DNA from: a virus
Strand: one strand, 5' to 3'
Virus record (IMG/VR): IMGVR_UViG_3300006793_000033
Coordinates: 1-57,760 of that record
DNA length: 57,760 nt
Each line of letters opens with the position of its first letter. Positions within the stretch are counted from its first letter, which is position 1. Below, piece after piece: positions 43,637 through 53,316 of this stretch. The position numbers and the translations under genes were made by a program. The notes below the pieces were generated by a model. That model made no database searches. It saw only the letters and a list, made by a program, of their open reading frames with translations, and was not told the origin of the DNA.

Positions 43637-45760
43637 ATGAGTCAGATGACTCTCGAACTAATTGCTTCTATCAACCAGACTTATGGTGAGGCTCGCTCCA
43701 TTTCCTTGGAGCTAGTCAACCATGTTCATCAGCGAGTGGAGCAGTTCCGTTATCTTGATGACATCAAGCCTGTTGCTGTCGCCTTGGACTACATGGAAAA
43801 CCAGGAGTTGGATAGTTGGGTGCATTTGCAGATTGCTAATCGTACCTACGGTATCCCCACGAACTCAGACAAGAACGCTGAAGTGCGAAAAGAATGGGTG
43901 GTGTCAACAAGCACCTCCCTGTCTGCAGAATACAAGGACATCCTGGTTACGAACCGAACTGGCGTAGATACCTACGGCGAGTTGCGTCCGTTGTTCTACC
44001 GCCATGCGCTCCCTACTGGTGTAGTCGAGTGCAACCTTGAGGTTGTTCGTCGAGGAAACGTCCAAAAGGTCGACGGAGGCTACGAGGTTTCTCTAGATGA
44101 CAAAAGCATCTATACGAACTTTGAGAACTTCTTTGATCCAGATACGGGTGCGTACACACTGTTCTACGTCACCTGCACCCAGGATGATGGCAGTACCGTA
44201 CATCAGCTACTCAATCCAGTGCCTAGCGCCAAGCCAGCAACCTGGGAAGATATTGATCTAGATACAGGGAAGCTGACTACCGCGTATCCAACCTACAGTT
44301 CAGAGCGTAACGCTAGTGGCTACACCTTCTACATGAACCAGGGGGACACTTGGTATTGGCGCCCTGTTGAGGGCTCGCTCATCCAACCGCGCCTGCCAGC
44401 CGGGCGAGATCCCGAAGACCCCTGGCACTTGCGTTTTAGTGCAGGGGATCTTAGCGCGCTAGTCAACGGTCGCGTGCGACGATACTATGTACCTGAGTTC
44501 GACCAACAGAACTACAGCCCTAGCAAGCCATACATCTACAGTCCCTACGGTCGACTACTGTGGGTGAATGACCGAGTGCTAGCAGCCACCCGAAAGAATA
44601 TCGCTATCGACCCTGAGGCTGGTCTGCACATTCACATCTTCGTAAGTGACTTTGAGAACAATCTCATTAGGGTGCTCACTACAGATGCATCTCTGCAAGG
44701 CGTAAGGTTTAGCGATACTGATGTCTTCTACGAAGCCGATCAAATCAGAAGCTACGACAATGCTGGTGGGTTCATCTCGCTGAACACCAAGCTTCATGCC
44801 AGCCATCAGATTGCTGCGCAGTACTATTACGAAGCTGACGATTACGAATACACTAGACAGGACATGAACCCGCTGATGAATAGTGATGTGGGTGACAAGA
44901 TGGTTGTGTTCTACATGGTACCTGACTGCGACCCTGACGATCGTGCGATCCACCACCTGGTTGTTGACCAGGAGGGTGTCATCCGCGAGTGCAGTCAATC
45001 GCTTGGATTCTCTTATCCAAACTTCCAGCTATTTGAAGTTGACGGCTCAGTGAATACAGGTTCGGTGATTGGATTGAAGTACGTATCTGATATCGAAACC
45101 GATACGTTCCTTACCAGGTACACCGCTGGGTATCAGAATGATTTTGGGTATGGGATTCTCGCCGAGGTAGTTGTTCTGGATCTCGATGATGTCCAGGACA
45201 TGAAGGTGTATGACGTCCGCGCTGAAGGCGGACGTCTGCGTGACGCTCAACAAGCTTCTGCTCTCAGGGCAAACCCACGCATCCTGCAGAGTGCCGCAGG
45301 GTATGGTCCTGACGGTCAGGAAGTTCCGAAGCACAAGGTGATGCTGCTCGAAGCGCCTTTGTCCATGAGAGACGACTATGGAGGCAAGCTGCCGAAGGCT
45401 CTTGCCGAGGAGTTGCTAACGCGCCATCTTGATGGTTCTTGCTATCCAGTCATCGACTGGACCTATCCTGCACCCGACCTTGTCGCCCAAAGTGTATCGT
45501 TCCCTGACGTCCAGTTGACCTGGACCTGGGAGGGTCCAGGCCTTACGTACCGTGTTTACCGCAGAACCAACCCTGTCGGAGAATGGCTAGAGATCTATTC
45601 TGTTGCAGGGGGAGCTTCTCCAGCATCGATGAGCTATACTGATGCTGATGTAGATGCACATGATGTTGCGTACTACACGGTACGGGTTGAGGAAACAATT
45701 AACGGCGAGGCTGTGCTGTATCCTCGCACACACCAGGTAGCAGTGAAGGTTGTTCTATGA
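43637..45760 (+). CDS. Appendage protein with C-terminal FN3-like domain
   Basis: 707 residues; site GAGG followed by ATG 43637. An N-terminal helical part (LELIASINQTYGEARSISLE, NHVHQRVEQFRYLDD) leads to a beta-rich body with many Tyr and Asp. Residues about 610-705 have the fibronectin type III layout: VQLTWTWEGPGLTYRVYRR, then a turn and ASMSYTDADV ... AYYTVRVEE. FN3 domains are common on phage tails and may bind carbohydrate. Probably a long side appendage or fibre segment; the exact part is not known. Confidence 0.55.
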   Translation: MSQMTLELIASINQTYGEARSISLELVNHVHQRVEQFRYLDDIKPVAVALDYMENQELDSWVHLQIANRTYGIPTNSDKNAEVRKEWVVSTSTSLSAEYKDILVTNRTGVDTYGELRPLFYRHALPTGVVECNLEVVRRGNVQKVDGGYEVSLDDKSIYTNFENFFDPDTGAYTLFYVTCTQDDGSTVHQLLNPVPSAKPATWEDIDLDTGKLTTAYPTYSSERNASGYTFYMNQGDTWYWRPVEGSLIQPRLPAGRDPEDPWHLRFSAGDLSALVNGRVRRYYVPEFDQQNYSPSKPYIYSPYGRLLWVNDRVLAATRKNIAIDPEAGLHIHIFVSDFENNLIRVLTTDASLQGVRFSDTDVFYEADQIRSYDNAGGFISLNTKLHASHQIAAQYYYEADDYEYTRQDMNPLMNSDVGDKMVVFYMVPDCDPDDRAIHHLVVDQEGVIRECSQSLGFSYPNFQLFEVDGSVNTGSVIGLKYVSDIETDTFLTRYTAGYQNDFGYGILAEVVVLDLDDVQDMKVYDVRAEGGRLRDAQQASALRANPRILQSAAGYGPDGQEVPKHKVMLLEAPLSMRDDYGGKLPKALAEELLTRHLDGSCYPVIDWTYPAPDLVAQSVSFPDVQLTWTWEGPGLTYRVYRRTNPVGEWLEIYSVAGGASPASMSYTDADVDAHDVAYYTVRVEETINGEAVLYPRTHQVAVKVVL
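45212..45236. repeat. Perfect inverted repeat, 9-bp arms
   Basis: Arms GACGTCCGC (45212-45220) and GCGGACGTC (45228-45236), 7-nt loop, in the FN3-containing gene. Confidence 0.85.
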
Positions 45761-46209
45761 GTGCATCAGATTTGACTTTTGTGTCGGTTGCGACCGGCAA
45801 CACCATTTATGATCCAGAGATTATCAATGGTGCGCCTATTCAGATTCAGGTTACCAACTACGGTGATGACGACCTGACAGGTTTGGGTATTTACATCGTA
45901 CCTGCCACTAACGTTGGTGACGTTGACAATCCAGCTGACTTCCCTCCCCAAACAGATTACCAAGATCTGATGACCTGGGGTCAAAAGACAAAGCTAGGTT
46001 TGGAAACTCAGGGCGGACTAAAGCTTACGCTTACGCAGAATGATGGCACGTTCAATGACTACATCACTCGCGACCAAGGGGCCAGTTACGGAACCAAGAT
46101 TCCTTTCGTTGACTTGGCATCGGGAGACTCGGTGTCATTCACCATTGAGTTCGAAACCCCTCCCGCTGTAAGTGCCAGGAGATTCTTCATCGACTTGAAG
46201 CTGGAGTAA
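45757..46209 (+). CDS. Small beta-sandwich appendage protein
   Basis: 150 residues, ATGA overlap with the previous gene. Strand-rich and acidic: LTFVSVATGNTIYDP, PIQIQVTNYGDDDLTGLGIY, DSVSFTIEFETPPAVSARRF. The pattern 'I.I.vtNyGdddLtglgiyi ... sGdsvsftieFetP' is that of a CARDB/Ig-like beta-sandwich. No cysteine, no membrane part. Two large appendage genes flank it, so it is probably a linker or decoration on a fibre or baseplate arm. Function not known. Confidence 0.5.
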   Translation: MSASDLTFVSVATGNTIYDPEIINGAPIQIQVTNYGDDDLTGLGIYIVPATNVGDVDNPADFPPQTDYQDLMTWGQKTKLGLETQGGLKLTLTQNDGTFNDYITRDQGASYGTKIPFVDLASGDSVSFTIEFETPPAVSARRFFIDLKLE

Positions 46210-46212
46210 GCA

Positions 46213-48330
46213 ATGCCTATTGAGCAAAAAGATGGGTTCAAGTCTGCTCAGTACGTGCGCCGAGCAGCTGAACGCCGAGCAGCTGACGTGCCTCACTATT
46301 CAGCTGATCGGGCTGACCTTGATAAAAAGACTAGCGTAATTCTGTCTCAGACAGCTGGAGCCACTGGTGGGTTGCCTCCGGTATTTCCGGGCAGCTTCAT
46401 GGATGCTGCCCGTTGGACTGAGTTTGTCAAAAACTCAAAGATGACCATGGGCGTAATTGCAAGCCAGGGCGACGCGCTAGAAAGCGAGATCCAGCAGTCG
46501 GCTGATAAGAACTTTGCCGTGCTAGACGATCTTCAACGTGAAGCCCAGGCCCTAGATGCCTACGTCACTGAAGAAGAGATCAAGATCAATGGTCGGTACA
46601 GTCGCGTTCACTTCAACTCGTTCGTTCGACCAGAGGATTCCCCTCTTTCTTACGATCAGTCTGACTGGCTAACAGACTACAAGACTGGGCTGCCTTTCAC
46701 GGCAGCCAATATGTCTGAAATGATTGCTGGCACAGGACTTACGCTTCCTCTTCGCCAGCGTGTTGCTATCCCGATTGTTGATGCTGTCCTTGTCGGAGAA
46801 GAAACTGACGTTGGTGACACTAAGGCTCCCATCGTTAGCACTCCTGCAGTGAATCTGATTCGGAACGATCGTGTGTTTAGGCATGTCATCATCAGGACAG
46901 ATCACGACGATACTTCTCGTAAGTACAACCACACCCCCTCATATTGCACCTTCCTTCTGACTTTTGCTTCAATGCAACTCGTCAATGAATTGAACATTCG
47001 CCCACTAGGTCATAGTACCGTATACGTTGACGATATCTCGTACCTGAATGAAGCAGGTGAAGAGGTCCAGCTTACTGAAGTTGAGCTACCATCAGAAGTC
47101 CAGCTTACGGTTCTATTCGAACCTGTTCGGACAAAGTATCTTAAGGTCAGGCTGCGCCAGTATGCTCCGGTGACACGCACAAAGCATGAAGCTGGTGACT
47201 TGCGAGTGCGAGAACTGAACAAGCTTTTGCGAGGAGCTGGCTTCAGCCAGCTGCTAACTGAGGAGACTGAGGAGATCCAGGGGCGAGTCTATGACTTCTC
47301 CATGGAGTCTGTGTCTGCTGGTCTACGGGTTTATGAAAACCTAGGGGTGTTCCGCAGCCAGCCTGTCGAAGTCGAAAGCCCTATGGGTGTTTCGTACGCA
47401 GATATTGTGGAGACAATTCAGATCTCGAATGACAACAGGACTTATGGCACTCTCTTCTTCCTGGATGAGGGTGAGGTACTGCTGGAAAGATATCTAGGGG
47501 TAGACCTTCAGTGGCTTGAAGGCTCTGGGGCTTTCCGCGACCTCATTCCGCTGCCGGACACTAGAACGGCTCAGCGCGAGTTTCTTCCCATCTTTAGTGG
47601 AGAGAGTAAGGTCAAGCTGTTCCCTGATGTCATGTGGAATATTACCAAGCGCGACATTAGCTCCTTGGGCTGGTTGGTTGGCATGGGTGTCGTTGTCTTT
47701 GACGACCCCCATGAAATCGACAGAGTTGTCGGTGAAAAGCAAACCGACAGGCTTTGGGTTATCAGTGGCCCTGGTGAGGCCGCTCAAGATTACAACTACA
47801 GCAGTGTCGAGTGGTATGTCGTTGACGAATACGCTTTGCTTTGTATTCCCGAAGACATTGCTGGGCTATTCGTCGGCACCCTTGAGTACAGTAAGATCAC
47901 CCCATACGTATTCATCGAAGCAGACCAGGCTGCCCCAATGTCCGTCTACCAAGAATCACAACTACTTACGGTAGGGACCGACTATCAGATTTCTTTGGAT
48001 CGCGGCAGCACCTGGCTTAGCAGCTGGCCAAGAGACAAGCAGTGGATTGCCGCCAAGGCCAAGGCCAAGGCTGGAGTTTTCAAAATCCGCTTCACAAATC
48101 CGAAGCACACAGACTTGTACTGGATTGATTACCGCCCGCTGAGGAATCAGCAGCTAAGTCGCAAGCCAGGAGTTAGCTTGAGGAATGGTCGCGTGGTCTT
48201 TGACAAGCGATTTGAGGGAACTTCTGGTACACTATCTTCTGTAATCGTCAGCCGCGCCGACAATGTCAATCCTTATTTGACACCCGTCCTTCTTTCGTAC
48301 TTTCTGCGAGTGAGAGAGCATGTCAGTTAA
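46213..48330 (+). CDS. Large appendage protein, helical N-terminus and beta body
   Basis: 705 residues, four bases after the previous stop. Residues 1-120 are helical and charged (RRAAERRAAD from a 15-bp repeat; LESEIQQSADKNFAVLDDL). Residues about 215-320 (FASMQLVNELNIRPLGHSTV ... VLFEPVRTKYLKVRLRQ) have a galactose-binding-like layout in which strands end in a Leu-Lys-Val-Arg strand. The remainder is mixed beta, with an AKAKAKA motif near 615. The following two genes share the 'helices, then galactose-binding-like module' plan, so these three may be related arms of one structure. The final 11 bases overlap the next gene. Confidence 0.5.
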   Translation: MPIEQKDGFKSAQYVRRAAERRAADVPHYSADRADLDKKTSVILSQTAGATGGLPPVFPGSFMDAARWTEFVKNSKMTMGVIASQGDALESEIQQSADKNFAVLDDLQREAQALDAYVTEEEIKINGRYSRVHFNSFVRPEDSPLSYDQSDWLTDYKTGLPFTAANMSEMIAGTGLTLPLRQRVAIPIVDAVLVGEETDVGDTKAPIVSTPAVNLIRNDRVFRHVIIRTDHDDTSRKYNHTPSYCTFLLTFASMQLVNELNIRPLGHSTVYVDDISYLNEAGEEVQLTEVELPSEVQLTVLFEPVRTKYLKVRLRQYAPVTRTKHEAGDLRVRELNKLLRGAGFSQLLTEETEEIQGRVYDFSMESVSAGLRVYENLGVFRSQPVEVESPMGVSYADIVETIQISNDNRTYGTLFFLDEGEVLLERYLGVDLQWLEGSGAFRDLIPLPDTRTAQREFLPIFSGESKVKLFPDVMWNITKRDISSLGWLVGMGVVVFDDPHEIDRVVGEKQTDRLWVISGPGEAAQDYNYSSVEWYVVDEYALLCIPEDIAGLFVGTLEYSKITPYVFIEADQAAPMSVYQESQLLTVGTDYQISLDRGSTWLSSWPRDKQWIAAKAKAKAGVFKIRFTNPKHTDLYWIDYRPLRNQQLSRKPGVSLRNGRVVFDKRFEGTSGTLSSVIVSRADNVNPYLTPVLLSYFLRVREHVS
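46258..46287 (+). repeat. 15-bp in-frame tandem repeat (two copies)
   Basis: Two 15-bp copies differing only at the last base encode RRAAE/RRAAD at the start of the appendage gene. Confidence 0.85.
48052..48069 (+). repeat. 6-bp unit GCCAAG repeated three times
   Basis: Three exact adjacent copies encode AKAKAK within the same appendage gene; in frame. Confidence 0.85.
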
Positions 48331-51307
48331 TTCAGCTATTGATCAAAGCTACTTGGCTCAAGTAGATGCTCTTGCTCGCCTCCTGAGAGGTTTTGTTGGT
48401 CGCCGTCAAGCGGCGCCCACGCAGTCAGAGAAGGTACTAATTGAAGCTCAAGCTGTGCAGCTTTTTGAACAACTGCTCGAACTAGACTTCAAGCTGGAGC
48501 AACTCCGAGCTGGCGACTACCCTGAGTACGAAAACTTCCAGGGTGATTACTCGACATTCAACTACTTGCTTCAAGTAAATCTGGCCAAGCTTCGCAAGCT
48601 TGCAGATTTGTTCATCAAGCACTTCAACAGCCAGCAATACGCTCTGGCAGACTTGCTTGGCAAGCTCAAGAGAATCAGGCAGAAGCGCGCAGCACTTGCT
48701 CTGTGGAACAACGAAGATGCAAAATTTGTTCTTGCCGACCATTTCCTGAACCTGGACTGGCTAGACAACAAGCACACTGCTGATGCGAATTGTTTTGTGG
48801 ACACCTCACAAGGCGTCCTGACCCTACCTGTCAGAGACCAGCAAAGTCTGCCTTTGAAGTCCATCACTATCGGGACTGGCTCTAACGGCCAGCCCGGCAA
48901 TAGCGATGAGGCAGTAACTGTAAACAACATCAACCCTGACTACGCAATCAATGGCGACCCAAACAACTGGTTTGAGTACGAGCGCCTTGATAGCGGTCCG
49001 CTAGAACTGAGTCTAGTAGTAGAGCTCACCAAAGCCCAGGTCGTGAACAACATTACGATTGTTCCGCTCAACATTGGCCAGGCGTACACTTACGTAGTGT
49101 CTGACATCTTGCTTAGTACCGCTGGCAAAGGCCAGGTATCAGCCAAGGATCTTGCTGGGCCTCTGGACAAAGACCGAATGCTTGTTCGCAGTGCTGGCAA
49201 CGACACAGAGTGGGGCTTCACATTCCTACCTGCTCTCGCCAAGACGATCACCATCAAGCTTGTGCAAAGCCATCCACATGCAGTCAAGGTCGCTACCAAC
49301 AACGGAAGCGTTGTTGAGCGCAAGCGCTATGCCCTAGGCATCAGTCGCCTCGCTGTGAACCAGCTGAAGTTTGACAGTGTTGGTGGCATCAACAGCGTTG
49401 AACGAGACCTGCCTGCTGGCTTGTACCTTACTGTCCCCACTGTTGATATCTGGCCACCCAAGCCTGAGCTTTTTGACGCTCTCATTGAAGTCTCTTTCGA
49501 CGGCGGAGAGACCTGGCATTCAGCAGAAAATGTTGATGACTCAATCGGTGAGTCTGTCCTGATGGATGGTACGCAAACCAGTATGGTCTGGCGCCTGCGC
49601 ATGCTTCGGGATGACAGTTCCCTCGATAATGCGACCAGTTTTCTTCCTGACAGCAGTCCGGTCAAGAAGACCAAGACGCTCATGAAGGCAGTCAGTGTTC
49701 ACAAGAGCCCTACGACCATCACTCTTCCAGAGCGACCAGCCCGAAGTGAAGTGTTTGCTATCCAGCCACGCATCGCAAGACGAGGTAATCGCTTCAAGCG
49801 CATTTACCTCGGCAGGGGTTCTGGGAAGACCACAAGGTTTGAGCTTCCGTTCAGTCCTATTGGTGATGGACTTGATGCTGATTCGCTCACCGTCTATGCA
49901 AACGGATACGCTTACGAGTACGTTGAAGACAACAATTCGTTGACTGCAGACCAATGGAGCTTTTCTGATGACTTCCAAGAGATTGAGCTAAGCTCCGATC
50001 TTGCTGATGGAAGCAAGGTGGAGATGGTATTCGATGAGGAACGCATGCTGTTTGAGCAGCGTGCGGACGGTTACTACCACCAGATGGAACTTCTGTTTGA
50101 CCCAGACGAAGACAACATCAATATCACGTATCTACCTCGCAGAGCAGCTCGACACACGAAGCTGCTCCCACGAGACAAGCGAATCATCCATCTGGGTGTC
50201 AACAACCTTGACACTGATGGTTTTGTTCTTACGAGCGACAAAGGCACCGCGCATGTGGCCGTAACCACTCGCACGGCTCTGGCTTCTACTGCCAATAGCT
50301 ACATGCTCGATGCTGAGAATGGAATTCTGTGGCTGAACAGTGAGCTTGATGATGAAACCGTCAGGGTTACGTTCGACCACTCAACTGGTCAGGCTTTGAG
50401 CACAGATGCATTCGACGTTGTCTTTGCTGATGAGAGCGTACGTCCCTGGGGCGTGAGGATCGCTCCTGAGGACTTTCAAGCAGCAGAGGAGACTGACACA
50501 GTGGGTGGCGCCCTAAAGAAGCGTGTGAACGTCCTGACGGGATCCTTCACTGCACGCACACCCAAGATTGTTGGTGCTGCTGATGCCATGACGTTGACTC
50601 ACGACTATGTCGTGAAGGGCAGCCTGCGAGTTAGCTCTGACATGTTTGACAGAACATACGTTAATGTCGACCCACAAGAAGTTGACTTTGTTGACGGTCG
50701 ATCTGAGTTCCTTGGACTTGTGCCAATGAACTCAGAGAAGACTGTTGAGCTAACGGCCGATGGCATCGACGACACTGTCAGCTTTACCTTGGCAGCAGGA
50801 GCCTTGTGGTACGAGGGCTTTGAAGTTCTCTTCGGTGACGCTGTCGTGTTTGCAACCTCAGTTGGAAGTGCGGCTGCAGTAAGTTCTACTGGAGAGTACC
50901 ATGTTGATGGTGCTGGTGTTGTTACCGTGTACGTGTCCCCCGGAGGGACACTTTCCGCCGGCATCACTATTCACTATTACTACCAGGACCCAGAGTTTGA
51001 GCCAGCCAACAAGTTCTCTGTGGACTACAAGAGAGGCGTACTCTACGGTGGTTCGGATCTCCAAACTGGAGCTACTGCGAAGTACAAAGCAAGCGCCTAC
51101 AGAGTGGCGTACAATGTGGCACAGGAAGTTGATCGCTATTCCTACGACAAGGGTGCGAACAGTATGTCCGTCAGGACCGAAGGCCTAAAGCAAATCAACA
51201 GTCTCGTTAAGCTTATCTGGGCAGAGAAGACCGAAGAGGAGTCGTTGCGATCTCTGCGTGATTACTTCAGCCCTATCATTTCGCTACTAGCGTTTAGGTT
51301 CACCTGA
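48320..51307 (+). CDS. Large appendage protein, coiled-coil N-terminus and beta body
   Basis: 995 residues, overlapping the previous gene by 11 bases. The first 130 residues are a long amphipathic helix region (LARLLRGFVG, VQLFEQLLELDFKLEQLRAG, LRKLADLFIKHFNSQQYALA), suitable for oligomerisation. Residues about 225-325 (LELSLVVELTKAQVVNNITI ... AKTITIKLVQ) look galactose-binding-like. Later segments repeat a 'DSLTVYANGYAYEYVED' type of unit found in phage fibre shafts. No catalytic motif. Structural role is inferred. Confidence 0.5.
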   Translation: MSVNSAIDQSYLAQVDALARLLRGFVGRRQAAPTQSEKVLIEAQAVQLFEQLLELDFKLEQLRAGDYPEYENFQGDYSTFNYLLQVNLAKLRKLADLFIKHFNSQQYALADLLGKLKRIRQKRAALALWNNEDAKFVLADHFLNLDWLDNKHTADANCFVDTSQGVLTLPVRDQQSLPLKSITIGTGSNGQPGNSDEAVTVNNINPDYAINGDPNNWFEYERLDSGPLELSLVVELTKAQVVNNITIVPLNIGQAYTYVVSDILLSTAGKGQVSAKDLAGPLDKDRMLVRSAGNDTEWGFTFLPALAKTITIKLVQSHPHAVKVATNNGSVVERKRYALGISRLAVNQLKFDSVGGINSVERDLPAGLYLTVPTVDIWPPKPELFDALIEVSFDGGETWHSAENVDDSIGESVLMDGTQTSMVWRLRMLRDDSSLDNATSFLPDSSPVKKTKTLMKAVSVHKSPTTITLPERPARSEVFAIQPRIARRGNRFKRIYLGRGSGKTTRFELPFSPIGDGLDADSLTVYANGYAYEYVEDNNSLTADQWSFSDDFQEIELSSDLADGSKVEMVFDEERMLFEQRADGYYHQMELLFDPDEDNINITYLPRRAARHTKLLPRDKRIIHLGVNNLDTDGFVLTSDKGTAHVAVTTRTALASTANSYMLDAENGILWLNSELDDETVRVTFDHSTGQALSTDAFDVVFADESVRPWGVRIAPEDFQAAEETDTVGGALKKRVNVLTGSFTARTPKIVGAADAMTLTHDYVVKGSLRVSSDMFDRTYVNVDPQEVDFVDGRSEFLGLVPMNSEKTVELTADGIDDTVSFTLAAGALWYEGFEVLFGDAVVFATSVGSAAAVSSTGEYHVDGAGVVTVYVSPGGTLSAGITIHYYYQDPEFEPANKFSVDYKRGVLYGGSDLQTGATAKYKASAYRVAYNVAQEVDRYSYDKGANSMSVRTEGLKQINSLVKLIWAEKTEEESLRSLRDYFSPIISLLAFRFT
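49781..49811. repeat. Nested inverted repeat, 8 + 5 bp
   Basis: Outer arms 49781-49788 / 49804-49811 enclose inner arms 49790-49794 / 49796-49800, with a T / CAT internal loop, in the 995-residue appendage gene. Confidence 0.7.
50702..50736. repeat. Nested inverted repeat, 9 + 4 bp
   Basis: Outer arms 50702-50710 / 50728-50736 (perfect) continue after one C/T mismatch into 50712-50715 / 50723-50726, with a 7-nt loop, in the 995-residue gene. Confidence 0.8.
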
Positions 51308-53316
51308 TGACCAGTACTCCTTACAAGAATACCTTGAGGCGAAGGGCGATTCAGCGTTTCGTCAAAGAGAACCAAAGGTCCCCGTCGGACGCTGAACTCA
51401 ACAACCTTGTTGCGGCCGAGGAGGCTGCGTACCCTACTGTGGACCAGGTAGGGATCGTAGGGTTTGACCTTGACCGCCCCAAGTACAAGGACATCTCAAG
51501 CGTGCAGCTGGAGAACACAAATCGCATGGCCATCCATGACGATTTGACTACGCTGAGCACTCGGCTTGATGACCTGCTTATGCTTCTGGAAGATTCACAC
51601 CGTGGCTTCTACGCCACAAGCAAGCGCATTGGTCGCCTGCTCAACCAGACTGAATCTAGACTGGACAACTTGTTGCTTCTCAATGGCGCTGCTGATGCGT
51701 TCATCACAGGAGTAGAAGAGACTTTCGACACCCAGGAAACTGTCGACCAAACTCTATCTGACGCCCAGGTTGAAAGTAGTTTTGTCACCCTGGGTCGTAC
51801 TGGGTACACCGCAGTCGACTTGGATCACTTGAAGATCACTACTACTGTTGCTGGCCAAGCTAACATCGTAGGCAAGAGCGCGAGCAGTCCAGTAGCTAGT
51901 CTGAAAGAAGACGATGGCACTCTCTGGGAGTACGTTGTTTACACTCAGGACCAACAAGGACGAGTCACACTTGTTCTGTCCCTGGAGCTTCCTGAACCTA
52001 CTTATATCGGTGATATTCGTCTAGCCGGTCTGCCTATTAGCGTCAACAAGAAGATGACTGCCAGCTGTTTCTACAGCCTGGACGGTCAGGCCTTCACTGC
52101 TCTAGGAGATGTTGAGCGCGTAGCTACTGCCGAAATGGCTTGGCAACTTGGCCTAGACAAGGTCAAGAAGATTCAATTCACCTTCAGTAAGGATGCTGCT
52201 GACTCCAACACGACCAGCCGCAATCGTTACATGTATGTCTTTTCACTAGACTCCCTCAAGATCTATGCGGATTCGTATAAGTCTAGCCAGCGCAGCTCCC
52301 TTGTCTGCGGGCCGTATGAGGTAAAGGATGACCAAGGTAATCCTGTGTACTTCACTAAGGCAACCCTTAGTGCCTGTACTTGCGAACCGGAGAACACTTC
52401 AGTTTCTTTCTACCTGTCTCAGGATGGCGTGAACTGGTCGGGTGTATCTCATGATGGTGACGCCGGGAATTACGTATCGTTCTCCGATGGGAGCGCTACT
52501 CAAGCTAGCGCGTTCATCGATGAGTCTCTTTCAGCAGGGGCCGTGTTGGATAATGTCAGCACCATGAAGGACTTGGACTTTCAGGCTGACGGGGTAATCA
52601 ACACATACATCGATAGCTCTTATGTGGATGTTGTTCCGCTGCAGAGTGTGGTGCTAAAGAGAAACGTTATCGTAAGCAGCTCGCCCACCGAGCTGCTTGG
52701 CGCTGTTCCTGGATGGTCTTTTGAAGAGGTCACCCAGCAGTACAGCACTACGATGTATGTTGAAAGTCCTGATGGACGCTACTTGGACCTTGGTAGTACT
52801 AGTGCGTATGTGAATGGCTCGCTTGTTAGCGGCCAGATCTATGTGCCTCAAGGTTACAGTACTTTTGCTACCTCCGATGCTAACTGGATCGAGTTGGATA
52901 CTAGCCTTGCGTCAGTAGACGCGCTAGAAGCAGCCGACCCACTCTACCCCTTCAATCACAAGTACTTGGTTGAAGGGTTCCCCTACCCTGACAGTTTTGT
53001 TGGGGACCGAATCTACCAGGGTGCCAGCGAAATTTTTGGTGACCTAATGGTCTATCGGTCTCCGGAAGAATTTGCTTTCGCAGAAGTAGGCGACGCTTTG
53101 TTCTTCAAAATGTTCACTATTGAAGATGTGAACGGAAACTGGTACATTAAGGTCAAGGTCGACAAGACTGATGCCACTTGGCAACAGGAAATTTTCAGTG
53201 CAGATTGGGCCGTGCAGTCTGCAACAACAAACAAGTTGTACGTGAAGGCTCTCCTCGGGACTTCAGAGACCGGTAGAACCCCTCGGATCGATTCCTTTAA
53301 CGTGAGAGTGATCTAA
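51307..53316 (+). CDS. Large appendage protein, helical N-terminus and beta body
   Basis: 669 residues, TGATG junction. The N-terminus is helical: RRRAIQRFVKENQRSPSDAE, then a coiled stretch (LTTLSTRLDDLLMLLEDSH, LLNQTESRLDNLLLLNGAAD). Residues about 210-320 (LVLSLELPEPTYIGDIRLAG ... KIQFTFSKDAADSN ... YVFSLDSLKIYADSY) again show the galactose-binding-like plan. The rest is beta-rich with paired Cys at about 358-360 (SACTCEP). Same plan as the two genes before it. Role inferred as appendage arm. Confidence 0.5.
   Translation: MTSTPYKNTLRRRAIQRFVKENQRSPSDAELNNLVAAEEAAYPTVDQVGIVGFDLDRPKYKDISSVQLENTNRMAIHDDLTTLSTRLDDLLMLLEDSHRGFYATSKRIGRLLNQTESRLDNLLLLNGAADAFITGVEETFDTQETVDQTLSDAQVESSFVTLGRTGYTAVDLDHLKITTTVAGQANIVGKSASSPVASLKEDDGTLWEYVVYTQDQQGRVTLVLSLELPEPTYIGDIRLAGLPISVNKKMTASCFYSLDGQAFTALGDVERVATAEMAWQLGLDKVKKIQFTFSKDAADSNTTSRNRYMYVFSLDSLKIYADSYKSSQRSSLVCGPYEVKDDQGNPVYFTKATLSACTCEPENTSVSFYLSQDGVNWSGVSHDGDAGNYVSFSDGSATQASAFIDESLSAGAVLDNVSTMKDLDFQADGVINTYIDSSYVDVVPLQSVVLKRNVIVSSSPTELLGAVPGWSFEEVTQQYSTTMYVESPDGRYLDLGSTSAYVNGSLVSGQIYVPQGYSTFATSDANWIELDTSLASVDALEAADPLYPFNHKYLVEGFPYPDSFVGDRIYQGASEIFGDLMVYRSPEEFAFAEVGDALFFKMFTIEDVNGNWYIKVKVDKTDATWQQEIFSADWAVQSATTNKLYVKALLGTSETGRTPRIDSFNVRVI
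52674..52698. repeat. Perfect inverted repeat, 10-bp arms
   Basis: Arms AAGCAGCTCG (52674-52683) and CGAGCTGCTT (52689-52698), 5-nt loop; a flanking T.G wobble would extend it in RNA. In the 669-residue appendage gene. Confidence 0.88.
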
